This document shows, piece after piece, positions 1 to 7,496 of a DNA stretch of 64,000 nucleotides. The position numbers were made by a program, and so were the translations under genes. Each line of letters opens with the position of its first letter. The first letter of the stretch is position 1. The notes under the pieces were generated by a model, which saw nothing but the letters and a program-made list of their open reading frames with translations, did no database searches and had not been told where the DNA came from. This DNA comes from JAFAYN01 sp963733105 (lineage in GTDB: Bacteria; Gemmatimonadota; Gemmatimonadetes; Longimicrobiales; Longimicrobiaceae), in contig CAVTCB010000007.1 of NCBI GenBank assembly GCA_963733105.1, positions 62,001 through 126,000 of the forward strand, read 5' to 3'.

Positions 1-54
1 GGAGGGGCCGGCGGCGCGGTATGGAAACCGCCGCCGCACGGTTTGTTCCCGGGC

Positions 55-71
55 GCCGCCCCCGGGGCGGC
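55..71 (-). terminator. GC hairpin just past the YbjN-like gene
   Basis: An 8-bp perfect inverted repeat (gccgcccc / ggggcggc) lies directly after the stop codon of the minus-strand gene ending at 72. There is no clear T tract after it, so a terminator role is only suggested. Confidence 0.3.
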
Positions 72-602
72 TCAGCCGCGGAAGAGGCCGGCGAAGGGGG
101 TCCCCGCCAGGGCCGCGTCGGCCCCCAGGCGCCCGGAGGCAGCCGCCGCCACGGCCTCGCCGAAGACGGTCAGGAGGTAGGACGCCACCCACGTCGTCTG
201 CACCACCAGGGGGTCGGCGGCGCCGGGAGCGGCGGGGAGCATCAGCACGTGGCGGAAGCAGGGCATCCGCTCCGCCTCCAGGTACCCGAACCCCACCAGG
301 GGGAGACGTCCGTTCACCAGGGCGATCGTCCGCAGCAGCTCCGGGACCGCCGCGTCCCGCACCTCCGCGGGGACGGCGGCGAAGCACTGGAGGAGCGCCG
401 CGCCCTGGAGCTGCGCCTCCATCCCCGGGACGAACGACAGCTCCAGCTGGTGCGTGTGCGCCGCGCCCTCTCCGCCCACCCCCACCAGGAGGGTGTCGTG
501 GGGCGTCCCCTCCTCCCCCGCGCGCACCAGGCGCCAGGGAAAGCCCTCGCCCGCCAGGAGCCCTCCCCAGCGCTCCAGCGCCTCCCTTCCGAAACCGGAC
601 AC
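72..602 (-). CDS. YbjN-like / secretion-chaperone-like protein
   Basis: A 176-aa protein. I chose the GTG at 602 because GGAGAGG sits about 6 nt upstream, right after the TAG of the preceding gene at 619-621; a longer frame would run through Arg-rich shadow sequence. The pattern (N-terminal strand region, then an acidic/hydrophobic helix, then VNGRLPLVGF and FRHVLMLP, then a long C-terminal helix) matches the YbjN / type III-chaperone-like fold, in which small dimeric proteins bind a partner protein. It lies 16 bp downstream of the putative cargo gene, so a dedicated chaperone for it is the natural reading. Fold assignment is by eye. Confidence 0.6.
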   Translation of the reverse strand: MSGFGREALERWGGLLAGEGFPWRLVRAGEEGTPHDTLLVGVGGEGAAHTHQLELSFVPGMEAQLQGAALLQCFAAVPAEVRDAAVPELLRTIALVNGRLPLVGFGYLEAERMPCFRHVLMLPAAPGAADPLVVQTTWVASYLLTVFGEAVAAAASGRLGADAALAGTPFAGLFRG

Positions 603-618
603 GGCCGCCCTCTCCGGC

Positions 619-1971
619 CTACGACCGGAGCGCCCGCGCGATCTGCCGCGCGCGCGTCTTCTTCGCCTCGCCCTCCAAGCGCGGCTCCGTGACGTCCCGC
701 TTCTTGATCCCGATGTTGTCGCGGATCTCGTCCTCGCGGCGGTCGCCGATCCCCCTCTCAACGAGCTGGTTGGCCACGTGGCCGCGGACGCTGTCGTGCA
801 GCTTCATGGTGTTCCACCACCGCCGCGGGCCCCACTGCTTCTTGATGGCCTCCACGCGCGCGTCGGTGTCCACCCCGCCGAGGCCCAGGCGCGCGCGGTA
901 GTTCTCGTCGTTGAGGATGCGCTTCCCCTCCTTGTACTGCTTGTACTTCTTGTACAGCGAGATCCCCCCGCCCACCAGCGCCGCCCCGCCCAGGAGCCCC
1001 CACCCGATCGGGTTGGAGAGCCCCCCCACGGCCAGCGCGATCCCCCCGGCCACCCCCAGCGCGCCCTTGCCGACGCGGGCGACGTTGGCCTTCTTCTTCG
1101 TCTGCTGCTGCCTCGCGGCGAACTCGGCCATCCCCCCGGTAAGGAGGTTGTCGGGGTTGCTGGCGTGCGCCTCCAGGGCGGCCTGGCGCTTCCCCGCGCG
1201 GTAGGCGCCGAAGCCGCCGCCCAGCATGTCGGCGGCCCCGGAGGCGATGGCGGCCGGCGCCGCGATGTGCCCCAGGGTGGAGGTGGCGGCGGAGGAGAGG
1301 GGGTGCCCCAGCATCGTCGCCGTGTTGGCGGCGGCGAGGCTGGCGTTGGCGGTGGACTTCCCCAGGTTGGAGACCAGCTCCGACCCCGTCTCCATCGTGT
1401 CCCCCGTCTGTCGCCCGCCCAGGCGGAGGTCGCTGACGTTCATGCCCGCGTCCACCAGCCCTCCCAGGGCGGTCGCGGCCGGCCCCGCCACGCCCAGCGC
1501 CGCGGACCCCGGCATGGAGCCCGTCAGGTGGGCGAGCTTGAGGATGTCGGCTCCCTTCCCCACCCCGGAGACCCCCGCCGACCCCACGGAGAGCGCCGTG
1601 GAGGCGTGCTCCGGGAGCGCCGACGCCGACGACGCGTCGGCATGCCTCTGGTTGTTCGCGAGCGCCTCCTCCGTGTCGTGGCTCCCGTAGAAGACGTGCG
1701 GCTGGTACGAGTCGCTCCGCGGGCGCACCAGGGGCTGCTGGTCCTCCTTCTTCTTCCCGAACCAGCCCCGGATGGTGTCCATGAGGCCGCGCTGGATCAC
1801 GCCCGTGCCCTTCCGCTGCACCGCCACCTCGCCGAAGCTGTGCCCGCGGCCCGGGGGCGGCGCCGACGCGGGCGACGCGGGGCCGAAGGGGCGCGAGCTG
1901 CCGAGGACGGGGCGCGGAGCCGCGGCCGCGCGCGGGGCCGGAGCCTTCTCCGGGGGAGCGAGGGTTCTCAT
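619..1971 (-). CDS. Putative contractile-injection-system cargo / DUF4157-like toxin protein
   Basis: A 450-aa protein. Residues 1-45 are Pro/Ala/Arg-rich and disordered. They are followed by GEVAVQRKG and VIQRGL, the short 'QRK...IQR' type leader I associate with DUF4157-type proteins linked to extracellular contractile injection systems. The rest is Gly/Ala-rich, with long weakly hydrophobic stretches (about residues 100-250 and 275-330) that could insert in membranes, then a charged C-terminus (KKxxGPRRWWNTMKLHD). There is no signal peptide, as expected for a cargo loaded in the cytoplasm. It forms an operon with a YbjN-like chaperone candidate. No AGGAGG precedes the ATG. The catalytic function, if any, is unknown; no sheath or tube genes are in this window. 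Confidence 0.5.
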   Translation of the reverse strand: MRTLAPPEKAPAPRAAAAPRPVLGSSRPFGPASPASAPPPGRGHSFGEVAVQRKGTGVIQRGLMDTIRGWFGKKKEDQQPLVRPRSDSYQPHVFYGSHDTEEALANNQRHADASSASALPEHASTALSVGSAGVSGVGKGADILKLAHLTGSMPGSAALGVAGPAATALGGLVDAGMNVSDLRLGGRQTGDTMETGSELVSNLGKSTANASLAAANTATMLGHPLSSAATSTLGHIAAPAAIASGAADMLGGGFGAYRAGKRQAALEAHASNPDNLLTGGMAEFAARQQQTKKKANVARVGKGALGVAGGIALAVGGLSNPIGWGLLGGAALVGGGISLYKKYKQYKEGKRILNDENYRARLGLGGVDTDARVEAIKKQWGPRRWWNTMKLHDSVRGHVANQLVERGIGDRREDEIRDNIGIKKRDVTEPRLEGEAKKTRARQIARALRS

Positions 1972-2107
1972 GGGGTGGGTCCGGAGGGAGTGGGGGATGC
2001 CCAGCCTGCAAGATGCATCGCGCCGGGGCGCGCCACAACGTTCCTACACCGCTTCTTGCATGGGACGGGGCGCCGGACCCCTTTCCCGAAGCGAGAAGAC
2101 ACGACCG

Positions 2108-2725
2108 ATGCCCGCGAACAACGAAGACCTGCACGGCAGCGCCCCCGACACCTCCGCGGCCGCCCTCCTCCTGGTGGACGTGGTCAACGACCTGGAGTTC
2201 GAGGGGGGCGAGGAGCTGCTCCGCCACTTCCGTCCCGCCGCGGCGAGGATCGCCGCCCTCAAGGAGAGGGCCCGGGCCGCGGGGGTCCCGGTGATCTACG
2301 CCAACGACAACTTCGGCCGCTGGCGCTCCGACTTCCGCGAGGTGGTGGAGCACTGCCTCAACGACGGCGTGCGGGGGGAGGAGACGGTGCGGATGCTCCG
2401 GCCGGACGAGCGCGACTACTTCGTCCTCAAGCCCAAGCACTCGGCGTTCTTCGCCACCACGCTGGACACCCTGCTCCAGTACCTGGGGACCCGGCACCTG
2501 GTGCTGGCGGGCGTCGCCGGCGACGTGTGCGTGCTCTTCACCGCCAGCGACGCGTACATGCGCGACCTCCACCTGCACGTCCCCTCCGACTGCCTGGCCT
2601 CCGAATCGGCCGAGGAGAACCGGCGGGCGCTCGCCTACATGGAGCGCGTCCTCCGGGCGGACGTCACCCCCTCCACGGAGCTGGAGCTGGAGGCGCTGGC
2701 GAGGGGAAAGGAGGGTCCCGGTTGA
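2108..2725 (+). CDS. Isochorismatase-like cysteine hydrolase
   Basis: A 205-aa cytoplasmic protein of the isochorismatase superfamily, which hydrolyses amide or vinyl-ether bonds through a Cys-Asp-Lys triad. The triad is visible: Asp24 in LLVDVVND, Lys108 in VLKPKHSAF and Cys141 in VAGDVCV. Length is typical. The substrate cannot be read from sequence; nicotinamidase, ureidoacrylate and orphan members share this core. The ATG at 2108 is preceded by a GA-rich stretch (aagcgagaag) rather than a strong SD. The TGA stop lies inside the predicted -35 of the rpsU promoter. Confidence 0.85.
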   Translation: MPANNEDLHGSAPDTSAAALLLVDVVNDLEFEGGEELLRHFRPAAARIAALKERARAAGVPVIYANDNFGRWRSDFREVVEHCLNDGVRGEETVRMLRPDERDYFVLKPKHSAFFATTLDTLLQYLGTRHLVLAGVAGDVCVLFTASDAYMRDLHLHVPSDCLASESAEENRRALAYMERVLRADVTPSTELELEALARGKEGPG

Positions 2726-2749
2726 CTCCTGCGCGAAAGCGCGTAGCTT
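2722..2749 (+). promoter_or_regulatory. Putative rpsU promoter
   Basis: TTGACT (2722-2727), a 16-bp spacer and TAGCTT (2744-2749). The spacer holds a gcgc-gaaa-gcgc mini-hairpin. The cold-shock gene has the same 16-bp spacing and TAGCTT hexamer. The predicted start near 2756 gives a leader of about 88 nt. Confidence 0.45.
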
Positions 2750-2784
2750 TCAGGGCAGAATGCGATCGTGCGCAGCTACACGTC

Positions 2785-2820
2785 GGAGACCCGGGCGCGC
2801 TGAACCGGGCTCCCTTTTTT
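2785..2820 (+). terminator. Intrinsic terminator inside the rpsU leader
   Basis: Arms GGAGACCCGG (2785-2794) and CCGGGCTCC (2805-2813) pair over 9 bp with a single bulged A, a 10-nt loop and then TTTTTT (2815-2820). It can end the hydrolase transcript. Because the candidate rpsU promoter lies upstream of it, it could also act as an attenuator. Confidence 0.7.
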
Positions 2821-2843
2821 GCTCCCCCTTCGGAAGGATCATC

Positions 2844-3053
2844 GTGGTAGAGATTCAGCTCGCGGAGACGGATCGGCTGGACTGGGCGCTGAAGCAGTTC
2901 CGGCGCCGCATGATCCGGTCGGGCATGTTCAAGGACATGCGCCGGAAGCGCTTCTACGAGAAGCCCAGCGAGGCCCGCAAGGCGAAGTCCAAGGCCGCGG
3001 AGCGCCGCCGGCACAAGGACCGCAAGCGCGCCCTCCGCCGCCACGACATGTAG
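2844..3053 (+). CDS. rpsU: Small ribosomal subunit protein bS21
   Basis: A 69-aa, strongly basic protein. The core WALKQFRRRMIRSGMFKDMRRKRFYEKPSE is diagnostic for bS21, which sits on the 30S platform near the anti-Shine-Dalgarno region and helps initiation. The GTG start at 2844 is chosen because GGAAGG (2832-2837) lies 6 nt upstream and it gives the family's usual N-terminus (VEIQLAETDRLDWALK); upstream residues in the frame are unconserved. The Lys/Arg-rich tail is normal. A 13-bp terminator follows. Confidence 0.95.
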   Translation: MVEIQLAETDRLDWALKQFRRRMIRSGMFKDMRRKRFYEKPSEARKAKSKAAERRRHKDRKRALRRHDM

Positions 3054-3079
3054 CCTCCTCCGGACACCTCCGGATGCGA

Positions 3080-3107
3080 AAAGACCCGGGCCGAGGCCCG
3101 GGTCTTT
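3080..3107. terminator. Bidirectional terminator between rpsU and csp
   Basis: AAAGACCCGGGCC pairs perfectly with GGCCCGGGTCTTT around a GA loop; A and T runs on both sides make it work on either strand. It separates convergent rpsU and the cold-shock gene. Confidence 0.9.
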
Positions 3108-3129
3108 CCGTTTTCAGGAGAGCCGGAGA

Positions 3130-3516
3130 CTACCAGCGGTCCCGGCCGCCCCCGCCCCCACCACCGCCGTACCCGCCACCGCCACCGCCACGACCGCCCC
3201 CGCCACCGCCGTACCCACCACCCCCACGGCCGCCCCCGCCACCGCCGTACCCACCGCCACCGCCGCCGTATCCGCCACCGCCACCACTGCCGCCGCCAGC
3301 CGGCGCGTCGAGGCGGACCACGTTCTCGGCCGCGGGGCCCTTCTGGCCCTGCACCACGTCGAACTCCACGCGCTCACCCTCGTCCAGGGTCTTGAACCCG
3401 CTCCCCTGGATCGCGCTGTGGTGAACGAACACGTCCTTCTCGCCGTTCTCCCGCGTGATGAATCCGAAGCCCTTCTCCGGATTGAACCACTTCACCGTCC
3501 CGGTTTCCCTCGCCAT
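3130..3516 (-). CDS. Cold-shock domain protein with glycine-rich tail
   Basis: A 128-aa protein. Residues 1-70 are a classical cold-shock domain: RNP1 KGFGFI (15-20) and RNP2 VFVHH (29-33) form the single-stranded nucleic-acid surface. Residues about 73-128 are almost pure glycine with regularly spaced Tyr and Arg (GGGGGYGGG, GGGRGGGG), resembling the tails of plant cold-shock and glycine-rich RNA-binding proteins. Typical bacterial CspA is about 70 aa, so the tail nearly doubles it. Likely an RNA chaperone. The promoter at 3562-3589 gives a short leader of about 40 nt, unlike the long cspA leader. Confidence 0.93.
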   Translation of the reverse strand: MARETGTVKWFNPEKGFGFITRENGEKDVFVHHSAIQGSGFKTLDEGERVEFDVVQGQKGPAAENVVRLDAPAGGGSGGGGGYGGGGGGYGGGGGGRGGGGYGGGGGGRGGGGGGYGGGGGGGGRDRW

Positions 3517-3561
3517 GTCTACCCGCCTGCTGTGATGTTTCGAATGGACCTCTCGGACCGC

Positions 3562-3589
3562 AAGCTACTTCTTCTCCGGGCGCTCGCAA
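3562..3589 (-). promoter_or_regulatory. Putative csp promoter
   Basis: Read on the minus strand: TTGCGA (3589-3584), 16 bp, TAGCTT (3567-3562). Same -10 hexamer and spacer length as the rpsU promoter. The remaining sequence from 3590 to 3787 shows no gene. Confidence 0.4.
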
Positions 3590-3787
3590 GACCTTCCGAG
3601 TAAAAACCCGCCCGGACCGAACCAGACTGCAAGCTGAGGGCCTGTTTTTCGGACCCCGCCCGGGAGGGCCCACGAAGTATCATGGCAACACTCGTACCCG
3701 CCGCGCCGGGCGAGTCCCGCACCGGGCGAATGAATTCGCTGCAACAAAGGCACGAAGTCCGCCTGCGCGGACTCACGGCACGTCGAA

Positions 3788-3822
3788 CGGCGGGGCGGCG
3801 CCGCGATGGCGCCGCCCCGCCG
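3788..3822 (-). terminator. 15-bp perfect GC hairpin
   Basis: A 15-bp perfect stem (3788-3802 with 3808-3822) and a gcgat loop. It lies downstream of the minus-strand lipoprotein gene, beyond repeat copy 1, and upstream of the csp promoter. It occupies the place where most other intact copies of the repeat carry a different GC-rich hairpin. Confidence 0.55.
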
Positions 3823-3824
3823 TC

Positions 3825-3974
3825 AACCACAGGCGCAGGCGTTGGTTGCGTGAGGGATGCGAGCCCGAAGGGGCGAGACCCCGGGGGCTGTTTCCCGGGG
3901 GCTCGACTCCGTCAGCGAGCGTTGTTTGCTCGCTTACGGAGCCGCAGCCCGACCCCGCGCCAGCGGGGGCACGC
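3825..3974 (+). repeat. Structured intergenic repeat, copy 1
   Basis: A 5' hairpin AACCA...TGGTT (3825-3847), then the 127-bp core from GCGTG (3848) to CACGC (3974), which pair as an outer stem. Inside lie GCCC/GGGGC, a hairpin with loop ctgttt, the apical hairpin CTCCGT...ACGGAG with variable inner stem GCGAGC/GCTCGC, and CCCCGC/GCGGGG. Located at the 3' end of the lipoprotein gene at 4003. Confidence 0.85.
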
Positions 3975-4002
3975 CCGAACCCTGCCGTTCATCCCGCTCG
4001 TC

Positions 4003-4296
4003 TCAGCACTCCCCCGACGCGATCTGCCGCATCTTCGCGTCCTGCACCCGCACGTCGTTGTACCCGAAGTTGTTGCGCGCCTGCATCCGCTGGATGCGCG
4101 GGACGAACGACGCCAGGGTGGACGCCCGCGACATCCCCATCGCCGCCGGGGAGCCGCCGACCAGCGGGCAGCTGGTGTACTCGAGGTTCAGCAGGCTCCG
4201 CCCCCCGCCCATCCCGAGCACGGGGGCGCACCCCGCTGCCAGCGACACCCCGGCGGCCACCGCTCCGACGCGGAGAAGTCCTTTCAACGCACGCAT
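4003..4296 (-). CDS. Small lipoprotein, unknown function
   Basis: A 97-aa protein. ATG at 4296 is chosen because AGGAGGG precedes it and it starts a lipoprotein signal (MRALKGLLRVGAVAAGVSLAAGC; lipobox LAAGC). The mature part contains YTSCPLVGGS and ends in C, giving two further cysteines. No family recognised. It ends 29 bp from repeat copy 1 and lies tail-to-head behind the TonB receptor gene (103 bp), so it may be in that transcript or have its own promoter. Confidence 0.65.
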   Translation of the reverse strand: MRALKGLLRVGAVAAGVSLAAGCAPVLGMGGGRSLLNLEYTSCPLVGGSPAAMGMSRASTLASFVPRIQRMQARNNFGYNDVRVQDAKMRQIASGEC

Positions 4297-4399
4297 ACGC
4301 CCTCCTGCTGTTGGGAGTCCCGCCCCGAGGAGACGGGGCGGGTGGAGACCGGACCCCGCAATTTCCGGGCGACGGAGGCCCTCCGTCAAGGCTCCCGGC

Positions 4400-6874
4400 T
4401 CAGGGAACGCCGCCCATCTCCCGCGGGTCGGTGCTCTGCGGCGCCTGCTCGGGGCGCGGCTGCCGCATCCGGGGCGGCCGGCCGAAGTTGTAGTTGAAGG
4501 TGAGGAACACGGCGCGCGCCCCGAACCTCCGCTGGCTCTCCTGGAAGTGCCGGTCGTCGGAGGTGCGGAGCGAGAAGCCCATGGTGTTGAACGGGTCCAT
4601 CACCCGCAGGCTCAGGCTGGACTTGGGGTTCAGCGCCCGGCGGACCGACAGGCTGGTCATGGAGAAGCCGGAGATGCGGCCCTGCTCCACGTTCATGGGG
4701 GCGCGGTACATGTACATCCCCTGCACGTCGAGCGTGGGGCTCACCTTGAAGTTGGCGTTCACCCGGCCCATCCACGACACGGCGTCGCTGCTGAGCTCCG
4801 GGTCCACGTTGCTCCCGTCCGTGCTCATCTTGAACAGGTTGAAGCCGGCGAAGCCGCTCAGCCGCTCGCCCAGCCGGAGCGACCCGGTGACGTCCGTCCC
4901 CCAGGAGTCGCTGGTGGCCAGGTTCCGGAAGGTGTTGGTGGTGACTCCCGCCTCGTCCACGGTGCGGGTGCGCCGCACGGCGTCCACGGTGCGCCGGAAG
5001 AAGGGGGTCACCTGGAGCGAGCCGCGAGCCCCCGACTGCTGGAGGCCCAGCTCGAAGGCGTGCGTGTACTCCGGCTTCAGCCCCGGGTTGCCCACGAGCA
5101 CGTTCTGCGGGTCCTCGTAGAAGGCGAAGGGGTTCAGGAGGCGCGAGTCGGGGCGCTGGATGCGCTTGGAGTAGCTGGCCTTGACCTGGCGCGTGTCGGT
5201 GAGGTTGAGCGCCGCCAGCGCGCTCGGGAAGAGGCTGGTGTAGTCGTTCCGGAAGCGGTCGCCCCCGCCGGCCAGGTCGAAGTCGGTGGCGGCGCGCTCG
5301 GCGCGGAGCCCGGCCTGGAGGCTCAGCTTCCCGGCGGTGTGGCTCAGCACGCCGTAGCCGGCGTGCACGGCCTCGTCGTACTGGAAGGCGTTGCCGCGGC
5401 CGTCCGACACCCAGTCGTCCCGGTCGTGGGCGAAGACGCTGGAGGCGAAGTCGTTGTCCAGGGTGCGCAGGGTCCCCTTGTACCCGGTCTCCAGCCGGGT
5501 GTCGGCGCCCAGCGGACGGGTGTAGTCGGCCTGCAGGGTGAGCGTGGTGGTCAGCGCGTCCTGGTGGTTGCGCTCCAGGAGGGGGAGCCCGTCGACGGCC
5601 GGGGTCCCGGCCGCCGCCCTGGCCTCCCGGGTGAAGTCGTTGTCCATGTCGTAGTCCGCCCGGTTCACACGCACCTCGGCGGAGATCTCGTGCCGCTGCG
5701 GCTCCAGCGTGCGCCGGAAGGCGAGCGACGCGTCGGCGGTGAGGTCGCCCATCCCGCTCTCGGCGAGGTTGTCGTAGCGGCCGGTGACGGCCTGCCGGGC
5801 GTCCAGCTCGCGGAAGGCGCTCAGGCTCGCCACCTCCATGCGCCGCTTGTTCAGCAGGAGGGTGGAGGAGAGCACGTCGCGCCGCCCCAGCTTCAGCTCG
5901 GCGCTCCCGTTCAGGGTGTGGCCCAGCATCTCCGCGTCGCCGTCGATGTCCTGCCGCTGGAAGGTGCTGGGCGTGAGGAAGCGGTTCTCGCGGAAGTGCC
6001 ACCCGGTCTGCTCGCGCTGGTCGGAGTTGAAGCCGTAGCTCCCGAACACGCTGAGCGGGCCGCGGCCGTACCCCAGGTTGCCGGAGGCGTTGTACTTGCC
6101 GCCGCTCCCCACCCCGGCCATGACCCCGCCGCTGGTTCCCAGGTCGGCGTTCTGCTTGAGGACGATGTTGAGGATCCCCGCCATCCCGTCCGGGTCGTAC
6201 TTGGCGGAGGGGTTGGGGATGACCTCCACCCGCTCCACCATGTTGGCCGGGAGCTGCTGGAGGAAGGCGGTGAGCTGGTCGCCGCGCATGGGGGCGGCGC
6301 GGCCGTTGAGCTGGACGGCCACGTTGGAGTTGCCGCGCAGGCTCACCTTCCCCTCGGCGTCCACCTCCACGGCGGGGACGCTGCGCAGCACGTCGGTGGC
6401 GGTGCCCCCGGCGGGGGCCAGCTCGCGGGCGGAGTAGGTGTTCCGGTCGGCGGCGAGGGCGGCGGTGGCGCGCTCGGCGGTGACGGTGAGCCCCTCCAGC
6501 TGCATGGCGCTGCGCGCCAGGCGCACGGGCCCCACCTCGGCCACGGGGGCGGCGGGGGTGAGGGTCACCTCCTGCGTGGTGGCGGTGGTGTAGCCCAGGG
6601 AGCTCACCTTGAGGAGGTAGCGGCCGGGGCGCAGTCCCTCCACGCGGAAGCTCCCGTCGGGGCGCCCCATGGCGCCGGTGACCAGGGTGGAGTCGGCGCG
6701 GCTCCAGACGGCGACGGAGGGGGAGGCCACGGGCTGTCCGCTGGCGGCGTCGAGCGCGGCGCCGCGGATGGTCCCGCCGGCCTGCTGCTGCGGCCCGCCG
6801 GGGTTCTGGGCGAGCGCGGGCGAGGTGCCGCCCACGGCCAGGAGCGCGAGGAAGAGTCCGCCTATGGGCTTCAT
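4400..6874 (-). CDS. TonB-dependent outer-membrane receptor, Bacteroidota-type barrel family
   Basis: An 824-aa protein with a signal peptide (residues 1-22, ending ALA). It then has a carboxypeptidase-regulatory-like beta-sandwich (about 35-115; GTIRGAALDAASGQPV, GSFRVEGLRPGRYLLKV) and a plug domain (about 130-245; TDVLRSVPAVEVD, VERVEVIPNPSAKYDPDGMAGILNI). A 3'-end barrel fills the rest and ends in an aromatic strand region (VFLTFNYNFG). This is the 'outer membrane beta-barrel' TonB family that imports scarce ligands such as siderophores or oligomers. Ligand unknown; no SusD partner or sigma/anti-sigma pair is adjacent. The leader holds a large hairpin (6911-6960). Confidence 0.88.
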   Translation of the reverse strand: MKPIGGLFLALLAVGGTSPALAQNPGGPQQQAGGTIRGAALDAASGQPVASPSVAVWSRADSTLVTGAMGRPDGSFRVEGLRPGRYLLKVSSLGYTTATTQEVTLTPAAPVAEVGPVRLARSAMQLEGLTVTAERATAALAADRNTYSARELAPAGGTATDVLRSVPAVEVDAEGKVSLRGNSNVAVQLNGRAAPMRGDQLTAFLQQLPANMVERVEVIPNPSAKYDPDGMAGILNIVLKQNADLGTSGGVMAGVGSGGKYNASGNLGYGRGPLSVFGSYGFNSDQREQTGWHFRENRFLTPSTFQRQDIDGDAEMLGHTLNGSAELKLGRRDVLSSTLLLNKRRMEVASLSAFRELDARQAVTGRYDNLAESGMGDLTADASLAFRRTLEPQRHEISAEVRVNRADYDMDNDFTREARAAAGTPAVDGLPLLERNHQDALTTTLTLQADYTRPLGADTRLETGYKGTLRTLDNDFASSVFAHDRDDWVSDGRGNAFQYDEAVHAGYGVLSHTAGKLSLQAGLRAERAATDFDLAGGGDRFRNDYTSLFPSALAALNLTDTRQVKASYSKRIQRPDSRLLNPFAFYEDPQNVLVGNPGLKPEYTHAFELGLQQSGARGSLQVTPFFRRTVDAVRRTRTVDEAGVTTNTFRNLATSDSWGTDVTGSLRLGERLSGFAGFNLFKMSTDGSNVDPELSSDAVSWMGRVNANFKVSPTLDVQGMYMYRAPMNVEQGRISGFSMTSLSVRRALNPKSSLSLRVMDPFNTMGFSLRTSDDRHFQESQRRFGARAVFLTFNYNFGRPPRMRQPRPEQAPQSTDPREMGGVP

Positions 6875-6910
6875 GGGAGTGTGCCTGTCGTGAGGAGTGT
6901 CCTCCGCCGC

Positions 6911-6960
6911 CGGCCCGCCGGACGGAGCGTCCGCGAGGAGCTTGGACGCCCGGCGGGCCG
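6911..6960 (-). promoter_or_regulatory. Long hairpin in the TonB-receptor leader
   Basis: An 11-bp stem (6911-6921 with 6950-6960) is extended by a 6-bp stem (6927-6932 with 6944-6949), with a 5-nt one-sided bulge and an 11-nt loop. It lies 37-86 nt upstream of the receptor start. There is no T tract, so it may be a leader structure or a second terminator for the upstream operon. Confidence 0.4.
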
Positions 6961-7023
6961 CGAGGGTTGCCGGGATTACGGAAGCCTCGAGGGGTGTGTT
7001 TCAGCCCCGCACCAATGATAGCA

Positions 7024-7044
7024 GTGGCGCGGAGTGAGCGCCAC
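7024..7044 (-). terminator. 7-bp inverted repeat after the 7047 gene
   Basis: GTGGCGC (7024-7030) and GCGCCAC (7038-7044) begin 2 bp after the stop of the minus-strand gene. No T run follows on the minus strand, so this is a weak terminator candidate. Confidence 0.35.
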
Positions 7045-7046
7045 GA

Positions 7047-7496
7047 TCAGCCCCGCCGCGCCTCCCGGAGCAGGGTCCGCCAGGGCTCGTCCAGCTCCGC
7101 CTCCGGCACCTCCGCCGCGAGCTCCGCCACCAGCGCGTCCGCGTCGGCGAAGCGCCGGCGGGCCCGCGCCTCCAGCGCGAAGGCCAGGGCGCGGCGCCGC
7201 AGCGCTCCCGCTCGCGCGGGGTCGCCCTCCTCGGCGCGCACGCCGGCCTCGGCGCGGACCAGGCGCGCCAGGGCCAGGATGCGCTCCGGGTCGCCGACGA
7301 CGTGCGCGGCGGAGGCGGGGTCGAGCCGGGGGACCAGCTCCGCCGCGGGCCCCAGGAGGAGTCCGCGCGCCGCGTCGATCTCCGTCAGCGCCTCCGCCGC
7401 CTTCCCCTCCTTCCTCAGCCCGGCGATGCGCGCCAGGGCCTCCATGACCTCGCGGATCATCCGGAGGAGGTAGTCGTCGCGGGAGGAGGGGCTCAC
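7047..7496 (-). CDS. DUF6483-like helical protein
   Basis: A 149-aa all-helical protein. The N-terminus (RDDYLLRMIREVMEALARI) and the following EALTEIDAARGLLLG pattern resemble DUF6483-type proteins of unknown function with TPR-like character. The GTG start overlaps the upstream gene's TGA by 4 nt, so the two are translationally coupled. It is the last gene of a three-gene operon headed by the phosphodiesterase. Family call from memory of the N-terminal pattern only. Confidence 0.7.
   Translation of the reverse strand: MSPSSRDDYLLRMIREVMEALARIAGLRKEGKAAEALTEIDAARGLLLGPAAELVPRLDPASAAHVVGDPERILALARLVRAEAGVRAEEGDPARAGALRRRALAFALEARARRRFADADALVAELAAEVPEAELDEPWRTLLREARRG

Noticed and set aside
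3130..3310. Regular tandem repeat that could look like a CRISPR or minisatellite
   Set aside because: It is the Gly-rich tail codons (ccg/cca/gta) of the cold-shock protein, in frame, with no spacers.
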